Origin: Streptomyces roseicoloratus
GTDB lineage: Bacteria > Actinomycetota > Actinomycetes > Streptomycetales > Streptomycetaceae
Direction: 5' to 3'
Length of the DNA: 64,000 bases
Assembly: GCF_004117935.1 (NCBI RefSeq)
Contig: NZ_SDOY01000118.1
Coordinates: 214,501-278,500 of the forward strand
Part shown: piece after piece, positions 36,920 to 46,122 of the stretch
Layout of the letters: each line of letters begins with the position of its first letter
Position numbering within the stretch: the first letter of the stretch is position 1
The notes under the pieces: model-generated
Seen by the model: only the letters and a program-made list of their open reading frames with translations
Told to the model about the DNA's origin: nothing
Databases searched by the model: none
Position numbers and translations under genes: made by a program

Positions 36920-36968
36920 AGCGGGGCGGTTACGCTCCCGCGAAAAGCACGCTCGAAGGGGGTCGCAG

Positions 36969-38294
36969 TTGACCGCGGAGGCCATAGAGGCAAGCCCCCG
37001 ACAGGGTGCCGGCCCGGACGGTGACGGTCCGTTGCGGATCGCTCTCCTGACGTACAAGGGGAACCCGTTCTGCGGCGGTCAGGGCGTCTACGTCCGCCAC
37101 CTCTCGCGCGAGCTCGCCCGCCTCGGCCACAGCGTGGAGGTCATCGGCTCCCAGCCGTACCCCACCCTCGACGAGGGCGTCCCGCTCACCGAGATCGCCA
37201 GCCTCGACCTCTACCGCCAGCCCGACCCCTTCCGCACGCCGAAGCGCGAGGAGTACCGGGACTGGATCGACGGCCTCGAGGTCGCCACCATGTGGACCGG
37301 CGGCTTCCCCGAGCCGCTCACCTTCTCGCTCCGCGCCCGCCGGCTGCTCGCCGCCCGCCGCGGCGACTTCGACGTCGTCCACGACAACCAGACCCTCGGC
37401 TACGGACTCCTCGGCGGCCCGCGCGCCCTCGGCGCCCCGCTGGTCACCACGATCCACCACCCCATCACCGTCGACCGGCAGCTCGAACTCGACGCCGCCG
37501 CCGACTGGAAGCGCCGCGCCTCCGTCCGCCGCTGGTACGCCTTCACCCGCATGCAGAAGCGGGTCGCCCGCCGGCTGCCGTCCGTCCTCACCGTCTCCGG
37601 CACCTCCCGCCAGGAGATCGTCGACCACCTCGGCGTCCGCGCGGACCGCATCGAGGTCGTCCACATCGGCGCCGACACCGACCTGTGGTCCCCGGACCCG
37701 TCCGTCGCCGAGGTGCCCGGCCGGATCGTCACCACCTCCAGCGCCGACGTCCCGCTCAAGGGCCTCGTCTTCCTGATCGAGGCCCTCGCCAAGCTCCGCA
37801 CCGAGCACCCCGACGCCCACCTCGTCGTCGTCGGCAAGCGCGCCGAGGACGGCCCCGTCGCCCAGGCCATCGAGCGGTACGGGCTCGACGGCGCCGTCCG
37901 GTTCGTCAAGGGCGTCAGCGACGCCGAGCTCGTCGACCTCTACCGCTCCGCCCAGGTCGCCTGCGTCCCCTCCCTCTACGAGGGCTTCTCGCTGCCCGCC
38001 GCCGAGGGCATGGCCACCGGCACCCCGCTCGTCGCCACGACCGGCGGCGCCATCCCGGAGGTCGCCGGAACCGACGGCGACACCTGCCTGGCCGTCCCGC
38101 CGGGCGACCCCGGCGCCCTCGCCGCCGCCCTCGGCCGCGTCCTCGGCGACCCCGAGCTGCGCGCCCGCCTCGGCCGGGCCGGCCGCGACCGGGTCCTCGC
38201 CCGCTTCACCTGGGCCCGCGCCGCCCAGGGCACCGCCGACCTCTACCGCGAGGCCCTCGCCCGCCAGGGCCGCGCCGCGGCACCCCGTCACTGA
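36969..38294 (+). CDS. Family 4 (GT-B) glycosyltransferase
   Basis: 441 residues from a TTG start with AAGGGGG upstream. The GT4 E-x7-E motif is EGFSLPAAE (about residues 338-346), the N-terminal Gly loop is KGNPFCGGQGVYVRHL and the donor region starts ITTSSADVPLKGL-like. It transfers a sugar from a nucleotide or lipid-linked donor to an unknown acceptor. It heads an operon with a methyltransferase and a toroid protein, and a KstR-pattern site sits on its putative -10. Confidence 0.9.
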   Translation: MTAEAIEASPRQGAGPDGDGPLRIALLTYKGNPFCGGQGVYVRHLSRELARLGHSVEVIGSQPYPTLDEGVPLTEIASLDLYRQPDPFRTPKREEYRDWIDGLEVATMWTGGFPEPLTFSLRARRLLAARRGDFDVVHDNQTLGYGLLGGPRALGAPLVTTIHHPITVDRQLELDAAADWKRRASVRRWYAFTRMQKRVARRLPSVLTVSGTSRQEIVDHLGVRADRIEVVHIGADTDLWSPDPSVAEVPGRIVTTSSADVPLKGLVFLIEALAKLRTEHPDAHLVVVGKRAEDGPVAQAIERYGLDGAVRFVKGVSDAELVDLYRSAQVACVPSLYEGFSLPAAEGMATGTPLVATTGGAIPEVAGTDGDTCLAVPPGDPGALAAALGRVLGDPELRARLGRAGRDRVLARFTWARAAQGTADLYREALARQGRAAAPRH

Positions 38295-38355
38295 GCCCAC
38301 GACACCGCGGCCACCTCACCTCCGCGAACCGCGACGCCACTGAAAGGCAGACTCC

Positions 38356-39090
38356 GTGCTGACCGTCGACTTCACCCGCTTCCCGCTCGCCCCCGGCGAC
38401 CGCGTGCTCGACCTGGGCTGCGGCGGGGGCCGGCACGCCTTCGAGTGCTACCGGCGCGGCGCCCAGGTCGTGGCCCTCGACCAGAACGGCGAGGAGATCC
38501 GCGAGGTCGCCAAGTGGTTCGCCGCGATGAAGGAGGCCGGCGAGGCCCCGGCCGGCGCGTCCGCCACCGCCATGGAGGGCGACGCGCTCAACCTGCCCTT
38601 CCCCGACGAGTCCTTCGACGTCGTCATCATCTCCGAGGTCATGGAGCACATCCCGGACGACAAGGGCGTCCTCGCCGAGATGGTCCGCGTCCTCAAGCCC
38701 GGCGGCCGGATCGCCGTCACCGTCCCGCGCTACGGCCCGGAGAAGGTCTGCTGGGCGCTCTCCGACGAGTACCACGAGGTCGAGGGCGGCCACATCCGCA
38801 TCTACAAGGCCGACGAGCTCCTCGCCAAGATGCGCCAGGCCGGCCTCAAGCCGTACGGCACCCACCACGCCCACGCGCTGCACGCGCCGTACTGGTGGCT
38901 CAAGTGCGCCTTCGGCGTCGACAACGACAAGGCGCTGCCGGTCCGCGCCTACCACAAGCTCCTGGTCTGGGACATCATGAAGAAGCCCGCCCTGACCCGG
39001 GTCGCCGAGCAGCTGCTCAACCCGGTCGTCGGCAAGAGCTTCGTGGCGTACGCGACCAAGCCCCACCTGCCGAAGGCCGACGCCCAGTGA
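38356..39090 (+). CDS. Class I SAM-dependent methyltransferase
   Basis: 244 residues from a GTG with AAAGG upstream. Motif I VLDLGCGGGRHAFE (about 16-29), then VVALDQNGEE, ALNLPFPDESFDVVIISEVMEH and VLKPGGRIAVTVPR, the methyltransf_11/25 pattern. It overlaps the next gene by 4 bp (GTGA). Acceptor unknown, but the operon context suggests modification of the glycosylated product. Confidence 0.92.
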   Translation: MLTVDFTRFPLAPGDRVLDLGCGGGRHAFECYRRGAQVVALDQNGEEIREVAKWFAAMKEAGEAPAGASATAMEGDALNLPFPDESFDVVIISEVMEHIPDDKGVLAEMVRVLKPGGRIAVTVPRYGPEKVCWALSDEYHEVEGGHIRIYKADELLAKMRQAGLKPYGTHHAHALHAPYWWLKCAFGVDNDKALPVRAYHKLLVWDIMKKPALTRVAEQLLNPVVGKSFVAYATKPHLPKADAQ

Positions 39091-40163
39091 CCCTTCCCGA
39101 GCGGATGGCGGAGCACCTCGTCCTGCCCGGGGTGCTCACCGCCGAGCAGGCCGCCGCGACCGTCGCCGGCATCCTGGCCGTCCAGCGCGAGGACGGCGCC
39201 ATCCCGTGGTTCCGCGGCCACCACCTCGACCCGTGGGACCACACCGAGGCCGCCATGGCCCTGGACACCGCGGGCGAGCACGAGGCCGCCCGCCGCGCCT
39301 ACGAGTGGCTGGCCCGGCACCAGAACGCCGACGGCTCCTGGTACGCGGCCTACCGGGACGGCGACCCCGAGGACGTCACCGACCGCGGCCGCGAGTCCAA
39401 CTTCGTCGCGTACGTCGCCGTCGGCGTCTGGCACCACTACCTGTCGACCGGCGACGACGCCTTCCTCGACCGGATGTGGCCCGTCGTCCACGCGGCCGTC
39501 GCCTTCGTCCTCGGGCTCCAGCGGCCCGGCGGCGAGATCGGCTGGAAGCGCGAGGCCGACGGCACGCCGGTGACCGACGCCCTGCTCACCGGCAGCTCCT
39601 CCATCCACCAGGCGCTGCGCTGCGCCCTCGCCATCGCCGAGGAACGCGAGGAGCCGCAGCCGGACTGGGAGCTGGCGGCCGGCGCCCTCGGCCACGCGAT
39701 CCGCAGGCACCCCGAGCGCTTCCTCGACAAGTCCCGCTACTCCATGGACTGGTACTACCCGGTGCTCGGCGGCGCGGTCACGGGCGAGGCGGCGAAGGCC
39801 CGGATCGACGAGAAGTGGGACGACTTCGTCGTCCCCGGCCTCGGCGTGCGCTGCGTCCTGCCCAACCCGTGGGTGACCGGCGGCGAGAGCTGCGAACTCG
39901 CCCTCACCCTGTGGGCCATGGGCGAGTCGGACCGGGCCCTGGAGATCCTCACCTCCATCAGCCACCTGCGCGCCCCGAACGGCAACTACTGGACCGGTTA
40001 CGTCTTCGAGGGCGACCGCGCCGTCTGGCCGGAGGAACAGACCACCTGGACCGCCGGTTCGCTGCTGCTCGCGGTGGCGGCCCTCGGCGGCGACGAAGCC
40101 ACCGTCGCGGTCTTCGGCGGCGAACGCCTGCCGCGCGGTCTGGAGCCCGACTGCTGCGGCTGA
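39087..40163 (+). CDS. Alpha/alpha-toroid protein (prenyltransferase/terpenoid-cyclase-like or glycoside-hydrolase-like)
   Basis: 358 residues from a GTG coupled to the methyltransferase stop. Helical-hairpin repeats with QREDGAIPWF, RHQNADGSWYAAY, PGGEIGWKRE and PNGNYWTGY show an alpha6/alpha6 toroid of the kind shared by squalene-hopene-type repeats and several glycoside hydrolases. No DxDD or DDxxD cyclase motif was found, so it is probably not a terpene cyclase. A hydrolase or binding role on the product of the two upstream enzymes is inferred. Confidence 0.75.
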   Translation: MTLPERMAEHLVLPGVLTAEQAAATVAGILAVQREDGAIPWFRGHHLDPWDHTEAAMALDTAGEHEAARRAYEWLARHQNADGSWYAAYRDGDPEDVTDRGRESNFVAYVAVGVWHHYLSTGDDAFLDRMWPVVHAAVAFVLGLQRPGGEIGWKREADGTPVTDALLTGSSSIHQALRCALAIAEEREEPQPDWELAAGALGHAIRRHPERFLDKSRYSMDWYYPVLGGAVTGEAAKARIDEKWDDFVVPGLGVRCVLPNPWVTGGESCELALTLWAMGESDRALEILTSISHLRAPNGNYWTGYVFEGDRAVWPEEQTTWTAGSLLLAVAALGGDEATVAVFGGERLPRGLEPDCCG

Positions 40164-40352
40164 TGCGTGCGCCGTGCGCGCACGGCGCCTCGGCGCTCCC
40201 CGGAGGCACCGGCCCGCCGCCGCGGCGCCGGTGCCGGTTCACTCACCCGGCGGACAGCGGGTGCGCGGCCCGCGCCCCGGGGCGAGGCTGGCGCCACAGC
40301 CCGGAGCGGTCCCCGGGCCCCGGGATGTCACGACCTCAGGGAGGTCCTCGCC

Positions 40353-40913
40353 GTGCCCAGCCTCATACGCGCGCGCCGCGCGCTCGTCGCGCTGTTCCTG
40401 TCCGGTGCGCTGCTCGCCACGACCGCCGCGTGCGGCGGCGACAGCACGCAGAGCATGACGACGGGCGCCGCCGCCTCGCCGACGGCGTCGGCGAGCTTCG
40501 AGAAACAGAAGCTGGCGAAGACCCGGTTCGTCGCCAACGCGGGCCTCGCGGCGGGCGCCACGTACCAGTGGATCGTCAAGCCGTACCGCGAGGGCAAGTT
40601 CAAGAAGGGCGCGGACGGGCGGACCTTCGCCCTGGTCAAGGCGGGCCTCGCCGGCGCCTTCACGTACAACCGCCTCAAGGCGGCCGTGAACAACGCCAAG
40701 GGCGATCCGCTGCTCTCCAAGGCGGTGGCGCCGCTCACCGCGGGCATCGAGTCCCTCAAGGACCTCGGTACGAAGCTCCGCAAGGGCGAGGCGACCGCCG
40801 ACGACGTCGGCTCGTTCGAGAACGTCATCAACAGCGTCAAGGACGCGGGGAAGAGCGCGGGTGCCGAGGTCGTCGACAAGGTGCCGAGCGCGTCCCAGCT
40901 GAGCGGCGGATAG
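40353..40913 (+). CDS. Putative lipoprotein of unknown function
   Basis: 186 residues from GTG 40353 with GGGAGG upstream. Signal peptide ALVALFLSGALLATTAAC with lipobox Cys near residue 27. The mature domain is helical and rich in Lys/Ala (VKPYREGKFKKGADGRTF, FTYNRLKAAVNNAKGD, LKDLGTKLRKGEATADD). No family recognised; probably attached to the outer membrane face. Confidence 0.75.
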   Translation: MPSLIRARRALVALFLSGALLATTAACGGDSTQSMTTGAAASPTASASFEKQKLAKTRFVANAGLAAGATYQWIVKPYREGKFKKGADGRTFALVKAGLAGAFTYNRLKAAVNNAKGDPLLSKAVAPLTAGIESLKDLGTKLRKGEATADDVGSFENVINSVKDAGKSAGAEVVDKVPSASQLSGG

Positions 40914-40956
40914 GCCGCAGGCCGCGGGGCGGCGGCGCGGGCCTCCGGCCCCGGCG

Positions 40957-42015
40957 TCAGCCGTTCAGCTCCGCCAGCGTCCGCAGGGTGGCCGGGTCCG
41001 GTGCCGTGACCAGGAGGTCCGTCACCGGGCCCTTCCGCCACTGCGCGAGGCGTTCCGCGATCCGTTCGCGCGGGCCGACGAGGGAGATCTCGTCGGCGAA
41101 GGAGTCCGGCACGGCCAGGACCGCCTCCTCGCGCCGTCCGGCGGCGAACAGTTCCTGGATGCGGCGGGCCTCGGCCTCGTAGCCCATGCGCGCCATCAGG
41201 CCGGCGTGGAAGTTGTGCCCGCCCGCCGCCCGGCCACCGCCCCCCGGGGGGTGCCGCGCACGCGTGCCGTTCGGCCCCATGCCGCCGATGTAGAAGCCGA
41301 GCATCGCCTTCACCGGCAGCAGCCCGGCGGAGACGTCCTCGCACACCTGGGCGCGCACCAGCGGAGCCACGGCGAAGCCCTCCGGAAGGGTGTCGGGGAG
41401 GGCGTACACCTCGGCCCAGCGGGTCGGCGACCAGTAGAGCGGCAGCCAGCCGTCGGCGATGCGGAGGGTCTGCGCGATGTTCTTCGGGCCCTCCGCGCCG
41501 AGGAGGACGGGCAGGTCGGCGCGCAGGGGATGGGTGATCGGCTTCAGCGGCTTGCCGAGACCGGCGCCGTCGGGACCGGCGTACGGGTGCGGGTGATAGC
41601 GCCCGTCCAGCATGACGGGCCCCTCGCGGCGCAGCACCTGGCGCACCACGTCCACGTACTCGCGGGTCGCGGTGAGCGGCGAGCGCGGGAAGGGCCGCCC
41701 GTACCAGCCCTCCACGACCTGCGGCCCGGAAAGACCGAGCCCGAGCGTCATCCGGCCGCCGGAGAGGTGGTCGAGGGTGAGCGCGTGCATCGCGGTCGCG
41801 GTCGGCGTGCGCGCGGCCATCTGCGCGACGGCGGTGCCGAGCCGGATCCGCGAGGTGTGGGCGGCGATCCAGGTGAGCGCGGTGAAGGCGTCGGAGCCCC
41901 AGGCCTCGGCGGTCCACACCGAGTCGTAGCCGAGCCGCTCGGCCTCGCGGGCCAGGTCGAGGTGGGCGGGGGAGGGGCCGCGGCCCCAGTAGCCGAGGGC
42001 GAGTCCGAGTCGCAT
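40957..42015 (-). CDS. F420-dependent LLM-class oxidoreductase (Rv3520c-like)
   Basis: 352 residues from ATG 42015. The pattern LGLALGYWGRGPSPAHLDL, VWTAEAWGSDAFTALTWIA and LGLGLSGPQVVEGWYGRPF is that of luciferase-like F420 oxidoreductases and is close to Rv3520c, a gene of the mycobacterial KstR regulon. It probably reduces or oxidises a steroid-derived or CoA-linked intermediate with F420. A CTGA-N7-TCAG palindrome (42030-42044) is 15 bp upstream of its start. The pathway assignment is inference. Confidence 0.88.
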   Translation of the reverse strand: MRLGLALGYWGRGPSPAHLDLAREAERLGYDSVWTAEAWGSDAFTALTWIAAHTSRIRLGTAVAQMAARTPTATAMHALTLDHLSGGRMTLGLGLSGPQVVEGWYGRPFPRSPLTATREYVDVVRQVLRREGPVMLDGRYHPHPYAGPDGAGLGKPLKPITHPLRADLPVLLGAEGPKNIAQTLRIADGWLPLYWSPTRWAEVYALPDTLPEGFAVAPLVRAQVCEDVSAGLLPVKAMLGFYIGGMGPNGTRARHPPGGGGRAAGGHNFHAGLMARMGYEAEARRIQELFAAGRREEAVLAVPDSFADEISLVGPRERIAERLAQWRKGPVTDLLVTAPDPATLRTLAELNG

Positions 42016-42029
42016 GCCGCGCAGCCTTT

Positions 42030-42044
42030 CTGACGGTGAGTCAG
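42030..42044 (-). promoter_or_regulatory. CTGA-N7-TCAG palindrome upstream of the LLM oxidoreductase
   Basis: CTGACGGTGAGTCAG, flanked by TT on the left and TT on the right, lies 15 bp before the start codon, so a bound protein would block initiation of transcription or early elongation. A clear promoter pair was not identified. Confidence 0.55.
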
Positions 42045-42114
42045 TTATGCCGACAGGCCGGGACTGTACGGCAACGGCCCCCGACCCGGAAGGGGCGTGG
42101 CCCCCGGCACGCAC

Positions 42115-42162
42115 GCCGACGGCCCTCCGCCCGGAACAGGGTCCGGGCGGAGGGCCGTCGGC
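42115..42162 (-). terminator. Perfect 21-bp stem terminator
   Basis: Two perfectly complementary 21-nt arms (42115-42135 and 42142-42162) enclose loop ACAGGG. It starts 24 nt after the stop of the DUF5336-like gene on the minus strand. Confidence 0.85.
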
Positions 42163-42185
42163 AGGGAACGCGCGTGTGCCTCGCG

Positions 42186-43031
42186 TCAGCCGCGCTGGAT
42201 GCCGGTGGTGTCCTGGAGGACACCGCGGCGGCCGTCCTGCGTCTGCGCGACCAGCGCCTGGCCGCGCTGCTCGACCGCCAGGTACCAGGTGCCCGGCGCC
42301 AGCTCGGCGATCGGCGCGGCCGAGCCGTCCTCCGCGTACAGCGGACGGGCGGCCGGAACCGCGAACCAGAACGCGGTGAAGTCGCCGGTCGGAGCCGCCG
42401 CGGCCTGCGGCTGCTGCGGGGCGGCGGCCTGCGGACCCGGCTGCGGCTGGTGCGCCTGCGGCTGCGCGCCGAAGCCCTGGCCGCCGAGCGACGGGTCGGG
42501 CTGGGAGCCGTACGGCTGCTGCGCGCCGCCCGGGTAGCCGTAGCCGCCGGGAACGCCCTGGCCGGGCTGCATGCCGTACGGCTGCGGGGCCTGCGGCGCC
42601 GGCGCGCCGACCAGCGGGCCCTGCAGGGCAGGGACCAGCGGGGCGGCGACCGCGCCGGCCGCCAGGATCAGCGAGGCGATGACGCCGAGGATCAGGCCGG
42701 CGCCCGCGTTGTTGGACTCGAAGACCCACATCAGCATGGTCCACGCGGACGCGATGGTGAACGCGACGCCCACCTGGCCCAGCTCCAGACCCGCCACCTT
42801 GCGGGGCTGCGGCAGCGCGCGCGAGACGATCACGAGCGCGGCACCGGCGATGCCCAGGAAGAACGAGCCCCAGCCGAGCGGCGACATCTCCCAGGAGAAC
42901 GCCGACTCGACCTGGTCGCAGATGTTGTCCGGCGCGTCACAGCCGGTGACGTCGAGGAACGAGGCGATGAACAGCACCACCGCTGCACCGATCAACACGC
43001 CATCGCCTCGGGTGAGGGAGCGGATATTCAC
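42186..43031 (-). CDS. DUF5336-like four-helix membrane protein with Gln/Pro-rich tail
   Basis: 281 residues. Four transmembrane helices fill residues ~10-135 (GVLIGAAVVLFIASFLDV, GWGSFFLGIAGAALVIVS, VGVAFTIASAWTMLMWVF, GLILGVIASLILAAGAVAAPL). A Gln/Pro/Gly-rich linker with YGYPGG-type repeats follows, and the C-terminus is a small beta domain (FWFAVPAARPLYAEDG, PGTWYLAVEQRGQALVAQT). Two Cys in the first loop could form a disulfide. Function unknown. Confidence 0.75.
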   Translation of the reverse strand: MNIRSLTRGDGVLIGAAVVLFIASFLDVTGCDAPDNICDQVESAFSWEMSPLGWGSFFLGIAGAALVIVSRALPQPRKVAGLELGQVGVAFTIASAWTMLMWVFESNNAGAGLILGVIASLILAAGAVAAPLVPALQGPLVGAPAPQAPQPYGMQPGQGVPGGYGYPGGAQQPYGSQPDPSLGGQGFGAQPQAHQPQPGPQAAAPQQPQAAAAPTGDFTAFWFAVPAARPLYAEDGSAAPIAELAPGTWYLAVEQRGQALVAQTQDGRRGVLQDTTGIQRG

Positions 43032-43134
43032 GTAAGAAGTCCTTCGTCGGTTCGTCTCGTCGGGTGGCGCGGAAGCACGGGGGGCGCCCCATCGTACGGA
43101 GCGAATCTATCGCTTGCCCGACCGCCCCTCGGTC

Positions 43135-44064
43135 CTACCCCTGGAGGAAGGCGCCGATGCCGTCCGCGATCCCGTGCGCCGCCTTCTGGCGCCACGCGGC
43201 GTCGGTCAGCAGCGCGGCGTCCTTCGGGTCACGCATATTGCCGCATTCGAGGAAGACCTTGGGCACGGTCGAGAGATTGAGTCCCCCGAGATCGTCACGG
43301 ACGTCCAACCCGGTACCGGAACCGATGTAGTTGGCGGGCCTGGAGCCGGTGGCGCGGGCGAAGTGCGTGACGAGCTTCTCGCCGAGGGTACGGGACGGGC
43401 CCACGATCGTCGCCGTGTCCGCGGAACCGCCGTTCACCCGCGCGGGCAGGATCACGTGGAAGCCGCGGTTGCCGCCCGCCGAGCCGTCCGCGTGCACGGA
43501 CACGACGGCGTCCGCCTTCGCGGCGTTGCCGATCCGGGCGCGCTCGTCGATGCAGGGCCCGAAGGGGCGGTCGGCGTCGTGGACGAGGACCACCTCGGCG
43601 CCCTGCTTCTCGAGGAGATCGCGAAGGCGGTGTGAAACATCGAGGGTGAAGGCGGCCTCGGTGTAGCCGCCGTTCGTGGAGGTGCCGGTGGTGTCGCACT
43701 CCTTACGAGTCGTCCCGATGTTCACCTTCTTGTTGATTTCCGAGGAATGCCGGAAGTTTCCCGGATTGTGCCCAGGGTCGATGACGACGGTCCGACCGGC
43801 GAGCGGAAGCGGCGCGGGGGTCGTGGCGCCGGCGCTCGTGGAGGGGCCGGTCGCGTGCGCGGAGGGCGTGGTGCCGCTCGCGGACGGGGCGGTGGCGCCC
43901 TTGGCGTCCGCGGTACGGGACTGCCCGGGCGCGGCCGGACCCGCGGGCGCGGCGGAGCCGCCGCAGCCGGTCAGGGCGAGCGGCAGGGCCAGGGTCAGGG
44001 GCAGGGCGAGCGCGAGCGGCTTCGCGGGGCGCTTCGCGAGGGGCTTCCGGTGGTCGTACGGCAC
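43135..44064 (-). CDS. N-acetylmuramoyl-L-alanine amidase (Amidase_3), probable lipoprotein
   Basis: 309 residues from GTG 44064. Signal peptide with lipobox LTGC, an Ala/Thr/Ser-rich spacer, then an Amidase_3 domain: VVIDPGHNPGN (zinc His), GGYTEAAFTLDVSHRLRDLL (zinc Glu), VVSVHADGS (zinc His) and VFLECGNMRDPKDA (catalytic Glu). It cleaves the amide between MurNAc and the stem peptide. An upstream in-frame start would lie outside a plausible leader. Confidence 0.9.
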   Translation of the reverse strand: MPYDHRKPLAKRPAKPLALALPLTLALPLALTGCGGSAAPAGPAAPGQSRTADAKGATAPSASGTTPSAHATGPSTSAGATTPAPLPLAGRTVVIDPGHNPGNFRHSSEINKKVNIGTTRKECDTTGTSTNGGYTEAAFTLDVSHRLRDLLEKQGAEVVLVHDADRPFGPCIDERARIGNAAKADAVVSVHADGSAGGNRGFHVILPARVNGGSADTATIVGPSRTLGEKLVTHFARATGSRPANYIGSGTGLDVRDDLGGLNLSTVPKVFLECGNMRDPKDAALLTDAAWRQKAAHGIADGIGAFLQG

Positions 44065-44184
44065 CCCGCGACTGTAGGCGGTCCCGCGCCGGAATGCCCG
44101 TACCGGAACCGAACGGGCCCCACGTGTGTGAGGGGTGGGTGAAGGGTAAGTGGGGAAAACCACGACGACCACAAGGGGGGACCT

Positions 44185-46122
44185 GTGGCGGGGGAAGATC
44201 ACGACCACGACCGCGCCCACGGCACGACCGGGCGACACCCATCACCTTGGGAATGGACCGGCGACCAGGCGCCGCAGTCACCACCCCGGACGCCTCAGCC
44301 GCCGCCTCCCGCGTCTCCTGCGCCTCCCGAGCCTCCTGTGCCTCCCGCGTCTCCTGCGCCTGAGGCGCACCAACCGCACCAACCGCACCAGGTGCCGCAG
44401 GCCCCTCAGATCCCGCAGGCCTCCCAGGCGCCCGAGCCGCCCCACGCGCCCCAGACGCCCCCGCAGCCTCCCGCGCATCCGCCGGTGTACGACGCGGTGC
44501 CGCCGCCCGGCACGCCGGCGACCGGCTTCGGACCGGCGCCCGGCGCCACGCCGGCACCCGGGTTCGGGCCCGGGGGCGGCGCCGGGGCGATGCCTCCGGC
44601 AGGGCCGCCGCTCCCGCCCCCGCCCCCGCCCCCGCCGCAGCCCTGGTCCCACGCCGTCGCCGCCGGCCTCCTGAACCTCTCCTTCCTGGGCCTGGGTTAC
44701 GTCCTGCTCCGCCAGTGGATCGGCGCGGTCGTCTGCTGGGCCGCCACCGTCGCGCTGGTCGTCGCGGCCCTGCCCGCCGACCCCGACGGCATTCCGGTCG
44801 GCGCGCTCGCCTCGTACGGCGTCTTCCTGCTCCTGGCCGCGGCGGACGCCGCGCGCCGGGCCCGCCGTACCCCGCTCGCCTCCTGGGCCGCGGCCCGCCA
44901 GGGCCTGGTCGTGCCGCTCGCGCTCGCGCTGTTCGCGGTGCCCGTGGGCGGCGGCTTCGCCTACGGCGCGGCCCGCGACGAGGCGAAGGAGCAGCGGCTC
45001 CTGGAGCAGCTCGCCGCCGCCGACAAGCTGGTGAAGGACGGTGAGGGGCAGACGTTCACCAGTGTGGAGAGCGGCTACCGCTCGGCCCTCGACACGTATC
45101 AGCGGATCGGTACGAAGCACGCCGGCTCCCGGGCCGGGAAGCTGGTCCCGGACCGCGTCCAGGCCTACTACGCCTCCGTCTCCGCGCCGTACGGCAAGAA
45201 GGACTACTGCAGGGCCGTCCCGGCCCTCACACACCTGCGCGAGCTGCCCCGGACGCTCGACGCCGCCCTGCTCGGCACGGTCGCGGGCCGGGCCGACGAG
45301 CCGCTGGCGGAGTCGCTGTTCCAGTGCGGCACCGGCACGGCCGGGAACGCCGGTCAGGAGACCAGCTCCGCCGACCACCTCAACGCGCTGCTCACGACCT
45401 TCCCGCAGTCGCCCTACGCGCAGAAGGTCGAGCCGGCCCTCCGCGAGGCCCTGCGCACCCGCGACAAGTCCCTCGGCGTCGCGCCCTGCGCCACGGCCGA
45501 GGACCTGCGCCGCTTCGACACGACGGTCGGCGCGCTGCCGAGCGCGGCCTTCGCCCCGCTCGGCAAGGACGTCGACCGGTCGATCCAGCGCGGCGACTTC
45601 GCCTGCGGCATCGACCAGTTCAAGAAGAAGGACTACGCCGAGGCCGTCTCGACGATGAACGACTACGTCAAGGACTACCCGGGCAGCCCGCAGACGGCCC
45701 AGGCGCGCAACGTCGCCATCGTCGCCGAGATCGCCGAGGAGAGCCCGGCCGCCGGCGGCAAGGTCCCGTCGGGCGCCACGCCGGACGGCTCCGGCATGGT
45801 CATGGTGGTGAGCAACGACGGCCCGGGCGAGGTCGAGCTCCTCTACACCGGCCCGGTCACCGGCCGCGTCACCCTCCCGGCCTGCGGCGGCTGCAAGGCC
45901 TATCCGTCGATCCTGCCGGTGGGCGGCAAGGTCAAGGCCTGCTCGGGGCCGTCGTCGAAGTACCCGAAGCGGACGCTGACGCTTCCGCCGGGCACGTACC
46001 AGATGCTCCAGAAGCGCGCGGGCACGAGCACGTCGGCGGAGGTGAAGAAGGCCAGCACGGCGAAGATCGAGTCGGGCTACTCGTATACCAACTGCCTGTA
46101 CGTGACCTCGCTGTTCGGCTGA
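44185..46122 (+). CDS. Large proline-rich membrane protein with extracytoplasmic TPR-like domain
   Basis: 645 residues from a GTG preceded by GGGGGA. Residues 1-150 are Pro/Gln/His-rich (PPPP runs, HQPHQPHQ), then three hydrophobic helices (about 155-260), followed by a helical region (SVESGYRSALDTYQRIGTKHAG, FKKKDYAEAVSTMNDYVKDYPG) resembling tetratricopeptide units, and a C-terminal beta domain with a CGGCKAYPS pair. Function unknown; the layout suggests a surface or cell-envelope protein. Divergent from the amidase gene. Confidence 0.8.
   Translation: MAGEDHDHDRAHGTTGRHPSPWEWTGDQAPQSPPRTPQPPPPASPAPPEPPVPPASPAPEAHQPHQPHQVPQAPQIPQASQAPEPPHAPQTPPQPPAHPPVYDAVPPPGTPATGFGPAPGATPAPGFGPGGGAGAMPPAGPPLPPPPPPPPQPWSHAVAAGLLNLSFLGLGYVLLRQWIGAVVCWAATVALVVAALPADPDGIPVGALASYGVFLLLAAADAARRARRTPLASWAAARQGLVVPLALALFAVPVGGGFAYGAARDEAKEQRLLEQLAAADKLVKDGEGQTFTSVESGYRSALDTYQRIGTKHAGSRAGKLVPDRVQAYYASVSAPYGKKDYCRAVPALTHLRELPRTLDAALLGTVAGRADEPLAESLFQCGTGTAGNAGQETSSADHLNALLTTFPQSPYAQKVEPALREALRTRDKSLGVAPCATAEDLRRFDTTVGALPSAAFAPLGKDVDRSIQRGDFACGIDQFKKKDYAEAVSTMNDYVKDYPGSPQTAQARNVAIVAEIAEESPAAGGKVPSGATPDGSGMVMVVSNDGPGEVELLYTGPVTGRVTLPACGGCKAYPSILPVGGKVKACSGPSSKYPKRTLTLPPGTYQMLQKRAGTSTSAEVKKASTAKIESGYSYTNCLYVTSLFG

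Noticed and set aside
39087..40163. Terpene cyclase
   Set aside because: Toroid repeats are present but the cyclase DxDD and DDxxD motifs are not.
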